DNA of 13,785 bases from Chloroflexota bacterium (GTDB taxonomy: Bacteria > Chloroflexota > UBA4733). The translations under genes were made by a program, and so were the position numbers. The notes under the pieces were generated by a model, which worked only from the letters and a program-made list of their open reading frames with translations, searched no databases and was not told where the DNA came from. This document shows positions 1 through 7,530 of this stretch, one piece after another. Each line of letters starts with the position of its first letter. The first letter of the stretch is position 1. Location: positions 1-13,785 of the forward strand of contig JANWJO010000024.1 in the NCBI GenBank assembly GCA_025449435.1, written 5' to 3'.

Positions 1-346
1 GGATGGGGTTGAGCTTGAGTTGCACGTCGCGTTCGGCGTTATTCGGGTCCACGTTGTCGTTGAACTGGAGGATAACGATCGACACATTGTCGCTGCTGGT
101 AGACGTGATCTGCTTGAGGCCGTTGAGGCCGGCTAACGCATCTTCAACCGGTTTGGTGACCTGACTTTCCACTTGTTGGGGCCCCGCACCGGGGTATTCG
201 ATGCTCAGGAACACGTAAGGGAAGGTGGAGTTTGGCAACAGATCGACGGGCATGGCGCGGTAGGAGATGATGCCAGCGATGGCGAGTGCGAACACCGCCA
301 TGAACACGACGAGCGGCCGGCGTAACGACAGGGAGGTCAACCACAT
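1..346 (-). CDS. RND-family efflux permease, N-terminal fragment
   Basis: The first 115 codons of an RND (AcrB/HAE1-type) inner-membrane permease are present; the rest lies beyond base 1. The protein opens with a short cytoplasmic segment (MWLTSLSLRRPLVVF), a first membrane helix at about residues 13-30, and then the family pattern MPVDLLPNSTFPYVFLSIEY. It continues with a PGAGPQQVESQVTKPVEDAL stretch and a porter-domain segment rich in T/S and D/N. The family exports drugs, metals or lipids using the proton gradient. The ATG at 346 follows GGAGG with about 9 bases between. The family is clear; the substrate cannot be told from this part, and no adaptor-protein gene is visible upstream. Confidence 0.88.
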   Translation of the reverse strand, partial: MWLTSLSLRRPLVVFMAVFALAIAGIISYRAMPVDLLPNSTFPYVFLSIEYPGAGPQQVESQVTKPVEDALAGLNGLKQITSTSSDNVSIVILQFNDNVDPNNAERDVQLKLNPI

Positions 347-452
347 AGGCCAGTCCTCCGCGTAGGGGCAACAGCCACCGCAACCGGCACTGCGCGCCAG
401 CCAGCATGTGTACTACCATGCCCTTCGTTGCAGGATTATTGCAAACAGGAAC

Positions 453-516
453 GGACCTCACCCCCGCCAGGGGGGACCGGGTGCATGCCCAGTGGGTACC
501 CGGCGCGGGGTCGTGC
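453..516 (+). repeat. Intergenic C/G hairpin repeat, module B (copy 1)
   Basis: This stretch contains CCCCCGCCAGGGGGGACCGG followed by a GGGTGC...GCCC hairpin and GCGGGGTCGTGCC. The same order is found inverted at 13672-13718 and in part at 11636-11667 and, inverted, at 6501-6530. It ends one base before the stop codon of the oxidoreductase gene at 517. The rest of the 347-516 gap shows only the permease ribosome binding site. Confidence 0.7.
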
Positions 517-1611
517 CTAACTGGCGGCTTTGCGCGCCATCGGGAAGGTAATTTCTTTGCCCGTGCGGCCGGACTCGTAGATAGCCTGGATAATCTCGAC
601 CGACCTGCGGCCTTCCTCGCCGTTGACCAATGGCTGGCGCCCGTGCTGCACGGCGTCGATAAACTCTTCGAGCTGCAACTGGTGGTATGAGGTGACGGGC
701 CGGCCGCCGGAAGCGTTCTCGAACATGTAAAGCTCCTGGCCGTACTCGTCCTTGTAACGCTCGCGGCCCTCTTCCTCCTCGCCCGGAACTTCCCAGACAT
801 CGTTGAGACCAACTCGCCCTTCGGGCATCTCGGTGACGGTGGCCCAACCGCCGTTGCTGCCATACACGGCCACGCGCGCAAAGGTGTAGTTGGTCTTGTT
901 GGGAGAGACGCTGGTCTCGATGGTGCCCAGTGCGCCGTTCTTGAACTTGATCTGCGCGATGGCGGTGTCTTCCACCTCGATGTAGGGGTGAGTCAGGTTA
1001 GCCCAGCCGCCCGACAAGCTCGCGACGGGTCCCATATACCACTGGAACATGTCGATGGCGTGTACGGCCTGGTTCACCATGACGCCACCGCCCTCGGTGG
1101 CCCACTTGCCGCGCCAGGCATCCCGCTGATAATACGCTGGCGGTCGCGAAAAGCGCACGGTGCAACTGCCGAGTACCGGTGTGCCGATCTTGCCGGCGTC
1201 GATAGCGGCGCGCAGGCGGAGGGAAGCTGGCCAGAAACGGCGCTGGAAGATGACGCCTTGTACGGTGCCGGCCTTCTGCGCAGCAGCGATGGCGCGGTCG
1301 CACTCGGCGAGCTCAATGCCCATCGGCTTCTCGGTGATGGCGTGGACCCCACACTCGGCCGCGAGCACCAGCAACGGCGGGTGCAACGGGTGCGGTGTGC
1401 AGATCGATACGGCCTGGACGCCGGACTCGCGCAGCATCTTTTCCGGGTCGGTGTAGGCTTTGAGGCCATACTCCTTGGCGAACGCTTCGGCGCGCTCGGG
1501 CAGCGCGTCGCACACGGCCGTGAACTTGGAATTGGGCAAGATGGCGAAGGCGGCGGCATGCCGGCGGGCGATGCCACCGCAGCCGATGATACCTGTGCGA
1601 ATGGGGTCCAC
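517..1611 (-). CDS. Gfo/Idh/MocA family NAD(P)-dependent oxidoreductase
   Basis: A 364-residue protein, normal for the family. The Rossmann nucleotide-binding motif GIIGCGGIARRHA is at residues 7-19, and the hallmark EKP is at 94-96, where the lysine is the usual catalytic residue. The C-terminal substrate domain has EGGG (173-176) and NQAVHAID (180-187), whose H184 and D187 fit the family's active-site positions. Members oxidise or epimerise sugars, inositols and related polyols in the cytoplasm; the substrate cannot be read from sequence. The start is GTG at 1611, supported by AAGGGAG seven bases upstream. It is co-directional with the phosphate genes but separated from them by a 208-base repeat-bearing gap, so it probably has its own promoter. 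Confidence 0.9.
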   Translation of the reverse strand: MDPIRTGIIGCGGIARRHAAAFAILPNSKFTAVCDALPERAEAFAKEYGLKAYTDPEKMLRESGVQAVSICTPHPLHPPLLVLAAECGVHAITEKPMGIELAECDRAIAAAQKAGTVQGVIFQRRFWPASLRLRAAIDAGKIGTPVLGSCTVRFSRPPAYYQRDAWRGKWATEGGGVMVNQAVHAIDMFQWYMGPVASLSGGWANLTHPYIEVEDTAIAQIKFKNGALGTIETSVSPNKTNYTFARVAVYGSNGGWATVTEMPEGRVGLNDVWEVPGEEEEGRERYKDEYGQELYMFENASGGRPVTSYHQLQLEEFIDAVQHGRQPLVNGEEGRRSVEIIQAIYESGRTGKEITFPMARKAAS

Positions 1612-1687
1612 GCTGCTGCTCCCTTATGTGGTACACGGTCTGGCAGGTGCAGGGTACGCTCCCTGGACTCCGGCGCAACCGGGCGGG

Positions 1688-1696
1688 AGTATAGCA
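1688..1696 (-). promoter_or_regulatory. Candidate extended -10 promoter for the oxidoreductase
   Basis: Read on the minus strand this is TGCTATACT, an extended -10 element (TGn plus TATACT, 5 of 6 to TATAAT). A second TATACT lies 10 bases further upstream (1703 to 1698). Transcription would start near 1681, giving a leader of about 70 bases. No convincing -35 is visible, as is common with extended -10 promoters. Confidence 0.35.
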
Positions 1697-1706
1697 AAGT
1701 ATAGGG

Positions 1707-1815
1707 AGCCCCACCCCCAACCCCTCCCGTCGGGAGGGGAGCAGGCACGCGGGACGAAGTTTGCGCACTTCCGGCGCAACGTCCCCCCGTCTCGGGGGGA
1801 CGACAGGGGGGTCAG
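1707..1815. repeat. Intergenic C/G hairpin repeat, modules A and B (copy 2)
   Basis: Two perfect hairpins lie side by side. CCCCTCCCGTCGGGAGGGG (1721-1739) is preceded by CCCCACCCCCAA and followed by AGCAGGCACG, which is module A. GTCCCCCCG-TCT-CGGGGGGAC (1781-1801) is the module B hairpin. Copy 2 lies immediately after the stop of the thiamine-diphosphate protein gene (1820) on the minus strand, so either hairpin could help end or stabilise the pst-operon transcript. No T-tract follows, so a classic intrinsic terminator is not shown. Confidence 0.75.
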
Positions 1816-1819
1816 TCTT

Positions 1820-2335
1820 TTACGTCCACTCCGTGGCGATGAGGGCGGCCACCGGCTTAGAGATGGCTGCGGCGCGCTGTAGCGCCTGTTCGAGTAGCGG
1901 TATGTCTGCGCCGTTGCGCACCAGGACGTGCTCGATACCCCAGGCGTTGAGCACGGGCTCGAGATACACCGCTGCCGTGTCTTGCGGCGTGCCCTCTGGC
2001 TGCCAGCCTCGGTAGCCGATCATGAGTAACAACGGCAAGCGCAGCCACAGCGCGATGCCCCGGATAGAGTCGCCCGACTCGAAGAAGCCGGTGCTCTGGA
2101 TAAGGATGGCCGGCGTCTTGCCCGCCACAAATAGTCCGGCAGCCACGGCGAACGCCTCGCCTTCGCGGCATACCTGCACCAGCGCTAGTTCGGGGTCGCT
2201 CTTGACCAACTGGTACAGCACCGCCGACTCGCTATCCGGCAGCCATATCAGGTGGGTGACCCCGTTGCGCTTGAGCAAATCCAACGCAGTTCGCGCCGGC
2301 AAGCTCGTGGAAATGTGTGGCGTGGCAACCGTCAT
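1820..2335 (-). CDS. Thiamine-diphosphate-binding (PYR) half-enzyme, sulfopyruvate/phosphonopyruvate decarboxylase alpha-like
   Basis: A 171-residue protein with only the N-terminal pyrimidine-binding (PYR) domain of thiamine-diphosphate enzymes. CREGEAFAVAAGLFVAG (56-72) aligns with the cofactor-activating glutamate region; E58 is the expected glutamate by its spacing to G67. The stretches ILIQSTGFFESGDSI (77-91) and LPLLLMIGYRGW (100-111) resemble ComD-type alpha subunits of sulfopyruvate decarboxylase and the matching part of phosphonopyruvate decarboxylase. The pyrophosphate-binding partner domain (GDG...N motif) is absent here and in neighbouring genes, so a separate beta subunit is needed. 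The start at 2335 has GGGAGG seven bases upstream; a longer open frame to 2458 overlaps pstB and is unlikely. It follows pstB by 46 bases. The substrate is unknown. Confidence 0.75.
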   Translation of the reverse strand: MTVATPHISTSLPARTALDLLKRNGVTHLIWLPDSESAVLYQLVKSDPELALVQVCREGEAFAVAAGLFVAGKTPAILIQSTGFFESGDSIRGIALWLRLPLLLMIGYRGWQPEGTPQDTAAVYLEPVLNAWGIEHVLVRNGADIPLLEQALQRAAAISKPVAALIATEWT

Positions 2336-2381
2336 GTGAGCACCTCCCGCAGTGCCCATAAGTGTAGCGCGTGAGGAACCG

Positions 2382-3227
2382 TTAGCCGATGCGGCCGGTG
2401 ATGTATTGCTCGGTGCGCTTATCGGCTGGGCGGCTGAAGATCTGCTTGGTCCTGCCATACTCGACGAGCTCGCCAGCCCGGTCCTCCCCCAGCATGAACA
2501 CTGCCGTCATATCACTCACGCGCGCTGCTTGCTGCATGTTGTGGGTGACGATAATGATGGGGTAGTGTTCCTTCAGGCCGTCCATGAGTTCTTCGATGCG
2601 CAACGTGGCGATGGGATCGAGCGCGGAAGCGGGCTCATCCATCAGGATCACTTCCGGCTCGACGGCGAGGCAGCGGGCGATGCATAACCGCTGTTGTTGC
2701 CCTCCCGACAGTCGCAACGCACTTTGCGCCAGCTTGTCCTTTACCTCGTCCCACAACGCCGCGCTGCGCAAGCTGCGCTCGACGATTTCGGCGATCTGCT
2801 TCTTGGGTGTGCCGTGCATACGCGGCCCGTACGCCACATTGTCGTAAATGGATTTGGGGAAAGGGTTGGCGCGCTGGAACACCATGCCCACCCGTGTGCG
2901 CACGCCAACCACGTCAGTGGTCTGGAGGAGGTCCTCGTCATCCATCCACACCTGCCCCTCCACCCGGGCATCAGGGATCAGGTCATTCATGCGGTTGAAA
3001 CAGCGCAGCACGGAACTCTTTCCCGTTCCCGACGGGCCAATGATCGCGGTGATGCTGCGATCGGGAATGTCGAAGGAGACATCGCGGATGGCATGAAACG
3101 CGCCATAGTAGATGTTGAGGTCGCGCACACTGATGCGCACCGGTTGGCTCTTCCGCTCAGTTCGACCGTCGAAAGTGGAGTCGAGCTGCACGTAGCGCAC
3201 TTCGCTTGGAGGCGTGGCTACTCCCAT
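2382..3227 (-). CDS. pstB: Phosphate ABC transporter ATP-binding protein PstB
   Basis: The 281-residue ATPase of the high-affinity phosphate importer PstSCAB, on the cytoplasmic face of the membrane. Motifs in order: Walker A GPSGTGKS (64-71), Q-loop glutamine 118 in [16 protein letters not shown], signature LSGGQQQR (173-180), Walker B VILMDEP (193-199) with catalytic E198, D-loop SALD (201-204) and H-loop His229 in [17 protein letters not shown] and the segment [16 protein letters not shown] are typical of PstB rather than other ABC ATPases. I place the start at ATG 3227, which has AAGGTG five bases upstream. The in-frame ATG at 3287 has no ribosome binding site and would overlap pstA. An N-terminal tail of about 30 residues precedes the ABC domain. 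The gap to pstA is 31 bases. Confidence 0.96.
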   Translation of the reverse strand: MGVATPPSEVRYVQLDSTFDGRTERKSQPVRISVRDLNIYYGAFHAIRDVSFDIPDRSITAIIGPSGTGKSSVLRCFNRMNDLIPDARVEGQVWMDDEDLLQTTDVVGVRTRVGMVFQRANPFPKSIYDNVAYGPRMHGTPKKQIAEIVERSLRSAALWDEVKDKLAQSALRLSGGQQQRLCIARCLAVEPEVILMDEPASALDPIATLRIEELMDGLKEHYPIIIVTHNMQQAARVSDMTAVFMLGEDRAGELVEYGRTKQIFSRPADKRTEQYITGRIG

Positions 3228-3258
3228 GTTCACCTTCTCTACACTGCTCACTGTACGC

Positions 3259-4149
3259 TCACCGGACACGCCCCGACGCCATACCAACGCGAGACGTGGC
3301 TAGCCGTGCGATCAGGCTGGCAACGAACACCACCAGGATGAGCAGAAACGAGCCCGCCCATGCCTTCTGCTGCCAATCGGCGTACGGGCTGATGGCATAT
3401 TGAAAGATCTGTAGGGGCAGCGCCGCCACCGGTTGATCCACGCGAAACTGCCAATTGACGTTGCCAAAGGCTGTGAACAGCAACGGCGCGGTTTCGCCGG
3501 CGACGCGTGCCACCGCCAACATCACGCCGGTCACAATGCCAGGCGTTGCCGCGGGCAACACAACACGGAGGATCGTCTGCCGCTCACTGACACCGAGCGC
3601 GAGCGATGCCTCCCGCAGTTCGACCGGCACGAGCCTCAGCATCTCGACGGTAGTGCGCGTGATGATGGGCACCATCAAGATGCCCAGGGCGACACCACCG
3701 GATAAGGCAGAGAATCGGTGCAACGGCAACACGACGATGATGTAGGCGAAGATGCCCACAATGATAGACGGCACCCCGGTCAGCACGTCGTTGATAAACC
3801 CGATAAACGAACCTACTGGGTTCTTGCCAAACTCGGCAATAAACGTGCCGCCCAGAATGCCTACGGGCAGGCCGAAACAACACGCAAGAGCCACCAGTTC
3901 GACGGTGCCGGCGAGCGCATTAGCAACGCCACCTCCCACCTGGCCGACTGGCTTGGGCAACTGGGTGAAGAAACTAAGGTTTATCGCTCCGGCACCTCTG
4001 ACGACCACGTACCCCACGATGAGCGCCAGCAGGAGGAGCACCAGCGCGGTAGCCGTGACCAGGACCACCTTCATGACCGCGTTGACCGTACGTCGCCGCA
4101 TCGAAAGGATTGGCTTGCGCCGGTGAATAGCCGATGCACTCGCAAGCAC
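3259..4149 (-). CDS. pstA: Phosphate ABC transporter permease PstA
   Basis: A 296-residue membrane permease, one of the two that form the phosphate channel. Helices lie at about 27-50, 78-105, 120-142, 150-168, 202-224 and 264-284. The family segment [20 protein letters not shown] (106-125) and the cytoplasmic EAA coupling loop ([21 protein letters not shown], 179-199, followed by [21 protein letters not shown]) that docks on PstB are both clear. The start is GTG at 4149: GGAGG sits just upstream and overlaps the pstC stop region, and the two genes are separated by only 3 bases, so translation is likely coupled to pstC. Confidence 0.95.
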   Translation of the reverse strand: MLASASAIHRRKPILSMRRRTVNAVMKVVLVTATALVLLLLALIVGYVVVRGAGAINLSFFTQLPKPVGQVGGGVANALAGTVELVALACCFGLPVGILGGTFIAEFGKNPVGSFIGFINDVLTGVPSIIVGIFAYIIVVLPLHRFSALSGGVALGILMVPIITRTTVEMLRLVPVELREASLALGVSERQTILRVVLPAATPGIVTGVMLAVARVAGETAPLLFTAFGNVNWQFRVDQPVAALPLQIFQYAISPYADWQQKAWAGSFLLILVVFVASLIARLATSRVGMASGRVR

Positions 4150-4152
4150 GCG

Positions 4153-5142
4153 TTACCCTCCGACCTGGCGCGTCACTCGCCACACTAAGAGCCGGGCAAG
4201 GATATTGAGCAACACCGTTACCCCAAACAGCACCAGGCCGATCTCGATGAGCGCAGACACGTAGAGGGGATACGCAGCCTCGGTAAACTCGTTGGCCAGT
4301 AGGCTAGCCATGCTGTTGCCCAAGGCGAACAGTGATCCGACGATTTGCGGGTTATTGCCGATGACCATGGTGACGGCCATGGTCTCACCTACTGCACGCC
4401 CGAGGGCCAGCATGACGGCGCCAATGATGCCGGAAGCGGCATACGGAATGACGGCAGATGAGATCACTTCCCACTGAGTAGCCCCGAGCGCATAGGCTGC
4501 TTCTCGTTGGGCAACTGGCACGGCGGTCATGACGTCACGAGCAATGGCGATGATGGTCGGCACGATCATGATCGCCACAATGGTGCCGCCCGCCAGCAGC
4601 CCCACTCCATAGGGCGGCCCGGCAAAAATGGGCAAGAACGCGAAGTGGCCGAGTCCGGGCTCGATCACCGATTGCAGGAATGGCGCCAGCACAAAGATGC
4701 CCCAGAGACCGTAGACCACACTGGGAATGGCAGCAAGCAGTTCGGCTCCAAAGGAGAGCGCCCGTCGCGACCCGCGTGGCGCGAGCTCAGTGAGAAACAC
4801 CGCGACCGCAATGCCGAACGGAGTGGCCAGCGCTAGTGCGATGAGCGAGGTCACGACGGTTCCATAAATGAAGGGCAGCGCTCCGAACACCTTGGCGACA
4901 GGGTCCCAATCCTGCCCAACGACAAAACTCCAGCCAAACGCGGCCATGGACAAGCGCGACTCATTGAGTAATGCGCTCAAGATGCCAATAACCACGGCCA
5001 GAATCAGCAGCGCGGCCAGCAGTGTGAGGCCACGAAAGATATTGTCGCCAGCGAGGCCGGTTGTCGAGCGCAGGGCCTTGAGGAGCGGCACAGACCACGC
5101 CGAGGTTCGACGCGCCACTTGAGTTGTTGGAACCCCGCTCAC
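4153..5142 (-). CDS. pstC: Phosphate ABC transporter permease PstC
   Basis: A 329-residue permease partner of PstA. A cytoplasmic N-terminus of about 35 residues is followed by helices near 38-60, 93-119, 134-158, 178-200, 237-261 and 292-318. SFGAELLAAIPSVVYGLWGI (130-149) is a PstC hallmark. The EAA loop is REAAYALGATQWEV (213-226), followed by GAVMLALGRAVGETMAVTMV (241-260). The start is GTG at 5142 with GAAGG about 10 bases upstream. It follows pstS by 44 bases and runs almost directly into pstA, so pstS-C-A-B read as one transcript. Confidence 0.95.
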   Translation of the reverse strand: MSGVPTTQVARRTSAWSVPLLKALRSTTGLAGDNIFRGLTLLAALLILAVVIGILSALLNESRLSMAAFGWSFVVGQDWDPVAKVFGALPFIYGTVVTSLIALALATPFGIAVAVFLTELAPRGSRRALSFGAELLAAIPSVVYGLWGIFVLAPFLQSVIEPGLGHFAFLPIFAGPPYGVGLLAGGTIVAIMIVPTIIAIARDVMTAVPVAQREAAYALGATQWEVISSAVIPYAASGIIGAVMLALGRAVGETMAVTMVIGNNPQIVGSLFALGNSMASLLANEFTEAAYPLYVSALIEIGLVLFGVTVLLNILARLLVWRVTRQVGG

Positions 5143-5186
5143 GTTGTTATTACCTTCGTAAGCCTAGTATTCAATGCACCTATCCG

Positions 5187-6389
5187 TCAACTGAGCAAGG
5201 GCTTGCCGCCGTAGGTGATCTTGCGAATTTGTGCCTGGCAGAGTGTCACCACCGGCGCCGGCAGCGGGGCATAAAACAAACTCTCGCCGAGCTTCTGGCC
5301 GTCGGTCACCATCCAATCCAGCAGGTGCACGAGGTTATTGCCCTTGGCCTGGTCGGTCTGCTCCTGGTACGCCAGCACCCAGCTAAACCCGCTGATGGGG
5401 TACACGCCGGTACCAGCTGGGTTGGTGAACAGACCCTTCAAGTCCGCAGGCATGTTGCTAGCGGTGCCGGCCGCCGCGGCCGACGCGCCCGCCACGGTGG
5501 GCTCGACGAACTCGCCATCCTTGTTCTGCATAAACGCGTAGGTGAAGCTATTTTGCTTGGCGTAAGCCAGCTCGAAATAGCCGATACCACCAGGCGTTTG
5601 CTTCACCTGGCCCGCGACACCTTCGCTCCCCTTGGCACCAATACCAACCGGCCACTTCACGGAGGTGCTGGTGCCCACCTTGGTCTTCCAGGTGTCACTC
5701 ACCGCCGAGAGATAGTTAGTGAAGATAAAGGAAGTGCCGCTGCCATCGGATCGGTGCACCACGGCAATGGGCGTGTTGGGGAGCTTTATATCCGGATTGA
5801 GCGCCGCGATCTTGGCATCGTTCCAGGTCTTGACATCGCCAAGGTAGATGCTGGCCAGCAGGTCGCCGGAGAGCTTGAGCCCCGTTGGAACGCCGGGCAG
5901 GTTGTAGCCAACCGGCACGGCGCCAATGGTGACCGGCACGTGCAAGCCTAGGCTCGGCAGTGCTTGCTCTTGATCCGTGGTCAACGGTGCATCACTAGCG
6001 CCAAAATCTACGGTCCGCTGCGTCAACTGCTGAATGCCCCCACCGGAACCAATGCTTTGGTAGTTGATGGTCACGCCGGTGACCAGCTTATGGTAGGCGT
6101 CGAACATCGAGGAAAACAGCGGGTAGTCGAAGGTAGAACCGGCGCCGGTGAGCGTGCCTTGCAGGCTAGCGTCGATCGTGGCGGCCCTGCCGGCCGGGAC
6201 GCTGGCGGACGCGGCTGCGCTCGTGGTTGCAGCGAGTGCTGAGGTCGTCGCTGCACTCGTTGGCGCAGCGGCTGCTGTGGAAGATTGGGACGAAACGGGC
6301 GCCGTGCCGGTTGCACCGCAGGCTGCGAGCCCCAAGAGGGCGAGCTGCGACGCGCCGACCGCCAGGACCCGTCTCCGTGTCCAATTCAT
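5187..6389 (-). CDS. pstS: Phosphate-binding lipoprotein PstS
   Basis: A 400-residue extracytoplasmic receptor that hands phosphate to PstC/PstA. The N-terminus NWTRRRVLAVG resembles a twin-arginine signal and ends in lipobox LAAC with Cys24, so it is probably a Tat-exported lipoprotein. Residues 29-72 form a low-complexity Ala/Ser/Thr linker. The binding domain shows TGAGSTFDYPLF (81-92), SIGSGGGIQQ (112-121), DFGASDAPLT (128-137) and VHRSDGSGTSF (211-221), which are the usual phosphate-contact loops. The start at 6389 is preferred because AAGGAT lies about 10 bases upstream. The ATG at 6401, four codons earlier, directly abuts that same site. A 167-base gap containing a hairpin repeat separates it from phoU. 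Confidence 0.95.
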   Translation of the reverse strand: MNWTRRRVLAVGASQLALLGLAACGATGTAPVSSQSSTAAAAPTSAATTSALAATTSAAASASVPAGRAATIDASLQGTLTGAGSTFDYPLFSSMFDAYHKLVTGVTINYQSIGSGGGIQQLTQRTVDFGASDAPLTTDQEQALPSLGLHVPVTIGAVPVGYNLPGVPTGLKLSGDLLASIYLGDVKTWNDAKIAALNPDIKLPNTPIAVVHRSDGSGTSFIFTNYLSAVSDTWKTKVGTSTSVKWPVGIGAKGSEGVAGQVKQTPGGIGYFELAYAKQNSFTYAFMQNKDGEFVEPTVAGASAAAAGTASNMPADLKGLFTNPAGTGVYPISGFSWVLAYQEQTDQAKGNNLVHLLDWMVTDGQKLGESLFYAPLPAPVVTLCQAQIRKITYGGKPLLS

Positions 6390-6487
6390 GCTGTGTGACA
6401 TCCTTCATGCTTGCAGCGCTGCTGAACAACTGCGCTTGCCATGAGTGTGAGCGACCGATGTTAAACGTAGAAGAAAAAGGATTGGCG

Positions 6488-6556
6488 CAGCCCCTCCCCT
6501 GCACCCAAAGGGCACCCGTCCCCGGTTCCCGGGGAGGGGAGTAGGCACGAAGGACA
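6488..6556 (-). repeat. Intergenic C/G hairpin repeat between phoU and pstS (copy 3)
   Basis: The outer arms CCCCTCCCC (6491-6499) and GGGGAGGGG (6531-6539) are a perfect 9-base inverted repeat enclosing a smaller GGGTGCCC...GGGTGC hairpin shared with other copies. GAGTAGGCACGAAG follows on the plus strand, as in module A. The repeat starts one base past the phoU stop codon. On the minus strand a run of five T (6478 to 6474) follows about 12 bases after the stem, so partial transcription termination before pstS is possible but not shown. Confidence 0.7.
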
Positions 6557-7228
6557 CTACTCTGTTCGGTGTGGGTCGCTGGTATCGGGCCAGGTTCCGC
6601 TTACGGCAAAGATGACGCGCTCGGCAATGTTGGTGGCGCGGTCGCCGATGCGTTCTAGGTTATGGGCGATCCACAGGAGATAGGTGGCGCGCGTGATCGT
6701 GCGTGGGTCTTCGATCATAAATGACAGCAGCTCACGCAGCACCTGCGCGTTGAGTTGATCAATCTGGCGATCGTTCGTGATGACGCGCGTGGCAGACGTC
6801 ACATCCCGATTGGTGTAGGCAGCCAGCCCACCACGCAATTGCTCCTGGCACAGGCTCGCCATGCGAGGGATGTCAATGAGTGGTTTGAGCAGCGGCTCCT
6901 GATTGATGCGCTGGGATATCCGGGCGATGCCCTTCGCGTAGTCACCAACCCGTTCCAGCTCATTGGAAATGATGAGGGCAGCCGTGATCCAGCGCAAGTC
7001 GCTCGCCACCGGTTGCTGTGTGGCGAAGAGCACCAGGCACGCTTCTTCAAGGCGGTAGCGCAGTTGGTCGATGGCTCTATCGCCATCAATGACCACCTGA
7101 GCGAGGCTTTCATCACGCGCTTGCAAGGCGTAGATGGACTTCGCAATGCTCGACTCGACGAGGCTGCCCAACGTCACGACGTCCCTGCGGAGGGTATCGA
7201 GCTGCGTTTCAAATAGTGTTCGAGGCAT
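6557..7228 (-). CDS. phoU: Phosphate signalling protein PhoU
   Basis: A 223-residue all-helical protein made of two PhoU repeats. Each repeat carries the metal-binding motif: NELERVGDYAKGI (89-101) and HNLERIGDRATNIAE (189-203). The N-terminus MPRTLFETQLDTL is typical. PhoU links the Pst transporter to the sensor kinase and holds the Pho response off when phosphate is plentiful. The start at ATG 7228 has GGAG seven bases upstream; an upstream in-frame ATG at 7267 lacks one. It is the first gene of the minus-strand cluster, whereas enterobacteria place phoU last. The C-terminal tail (GTWPDTSDPHRTE) is polar and probably disordered. Confidence 0.95.
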   Translation of the reverse strand: MPRTLFETQLDTLRRDVVTLGSLVESSIAKSIYALQARDESLAQVVIDGDRAIDQLRYRLEEACLVLFATQQPVASDLRWITAALIISNELERVGDYAKGIARISQRINQEPLLKPLIDIPRMASLCQEQLRGGLAAYTNRDVTSATRVITNDRQIDQLNAQVLRELLSFMIEDPRTITRATYLLWIAHNLERIGDRATNIAERVIFAVSGTWPDTSDPHRTE

Positions 7229-7292
7229 CGAGCATCTCCAATCGTCGCCCTCACCGTACGTGAACAAAGAACCCGCCAGGAGGGCTCACGGC

Positions 7293-7322
7293 GTCTACAG
7301 ACTGTCTGACACTTGTGTTAAA
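7293..7322 (-). promoter_or_regulatory. Weak 11-base-period repeats upstream of phoU (possible Pho box)
   Basis: On the plus strand GTCT, GTCT and GTGT begin at 7293, 7304 and 7315, an exact 11-base period. The middle one is part of CTGTC, like the enterobacterial Pho-box half-site. On the minus strand the last repeat reads TTTAACAC, similar to Gram-positive PhoP sites. It lies about 65-95 bases upstream of phoU. Agreement between the repeats beyond the cores is poor, so this is only a candidate. Confidence 0.33.
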
Positions 7323-7463
7323 CCAAGGTCCTAGGCGTACACCGCGACCGACACGCTCCCGTGCATCTTCCAAGCGCTGAGCCCCACCGACCGCCAGCGT
7401 ACGAGCGCTCCCATAGCGTGCATATGGCGCAAGATAACAATGTTTTCAGATGACCACGCCATG

Positions 7464-7507
7464 TTAACGGCATACTAAGCGCAGCCTAAATGCATCCTAA
7501 GGCCGTC
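7464..7507 (+). promoter_or_regulatory. Pho-box-like array of four 11-base repeats
   Basis: TTAA at 7464 and CTAA at 7475, 7486 and 7497 are spaced by exactly 11 bases, one DNA turn. Partial matches continue after the cores: GCA recurs at the same offset in the first three repeats (CGGCAT, GCGCAG, ATGCAT). Direct repeats with an 11-base period are the known binding pattern of PhoB/PhoP/SphR regulators (for example CTTAACCT-type boxes in cyanobacteria and TTAACA-type boxes in Bacillus). The array ends 11 bases before the -10-like hexamer at 7519, as in Pho promoters where the box replaces the -35. It probably autoregulates the regulator gene and could also serve the divergent phoU-pst genes. 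Confidence 0.65.
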
Positions 7508-7518
7508 GACCACAGTGG

Positions 7519-7524
7519 TACACT
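7519..7524 (+). promoter_or_regulatory. Candidate -10 element of the response-regulator gene
   Basis: TACACT (4 of 6 to TATAAT) lies 11 bases after the Pho-box-like array. Transcription would begin near 7530-7532, on or beside the GTG start codon at 7531, which has no Shine-Dalgarno sequence. This suggests a leaderless mRNA. Confidence 0.45.
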
Positions 7525-7530
7525 CGCGCC

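Noticed and set aside
144..881. Minus-strand frame of 245 codons bridging the permease and oxidoreductase genes
   Set aside because: It is out of frame with both recognised genes, rich in Arg/Ser/Pro/Ala as expected of a GC-rich shadow, and crosses a repeat.
988..1748. Several frames of 100-240 codons on both strands over the oxidoreductase gene
   Set aside because: Only the 517-1611 minus frame has family motifs and a supported start; the others are shadows.
2336..2458. Longer N-terminus for the thiamine-diphosphate protein (start at 2458)
   Set aside because: It would overlap pstB by 77 bases and add a low-complexity tail; the ATG at 2335 has a strong ribosome binding site.
3228..3287. 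Longer PstB starting at 3287
   Set aside because: It has no ribosome binding site and would overlap the end of pstA; ATG 3227 has AAGGTG at good spacing.
5124..5951. Plus-strand open frame of 275 codons opposite pstS
   Set aside because: pstS on the other strand has all expected motifs; the antisense translation has no domain and no ribosome binding site.
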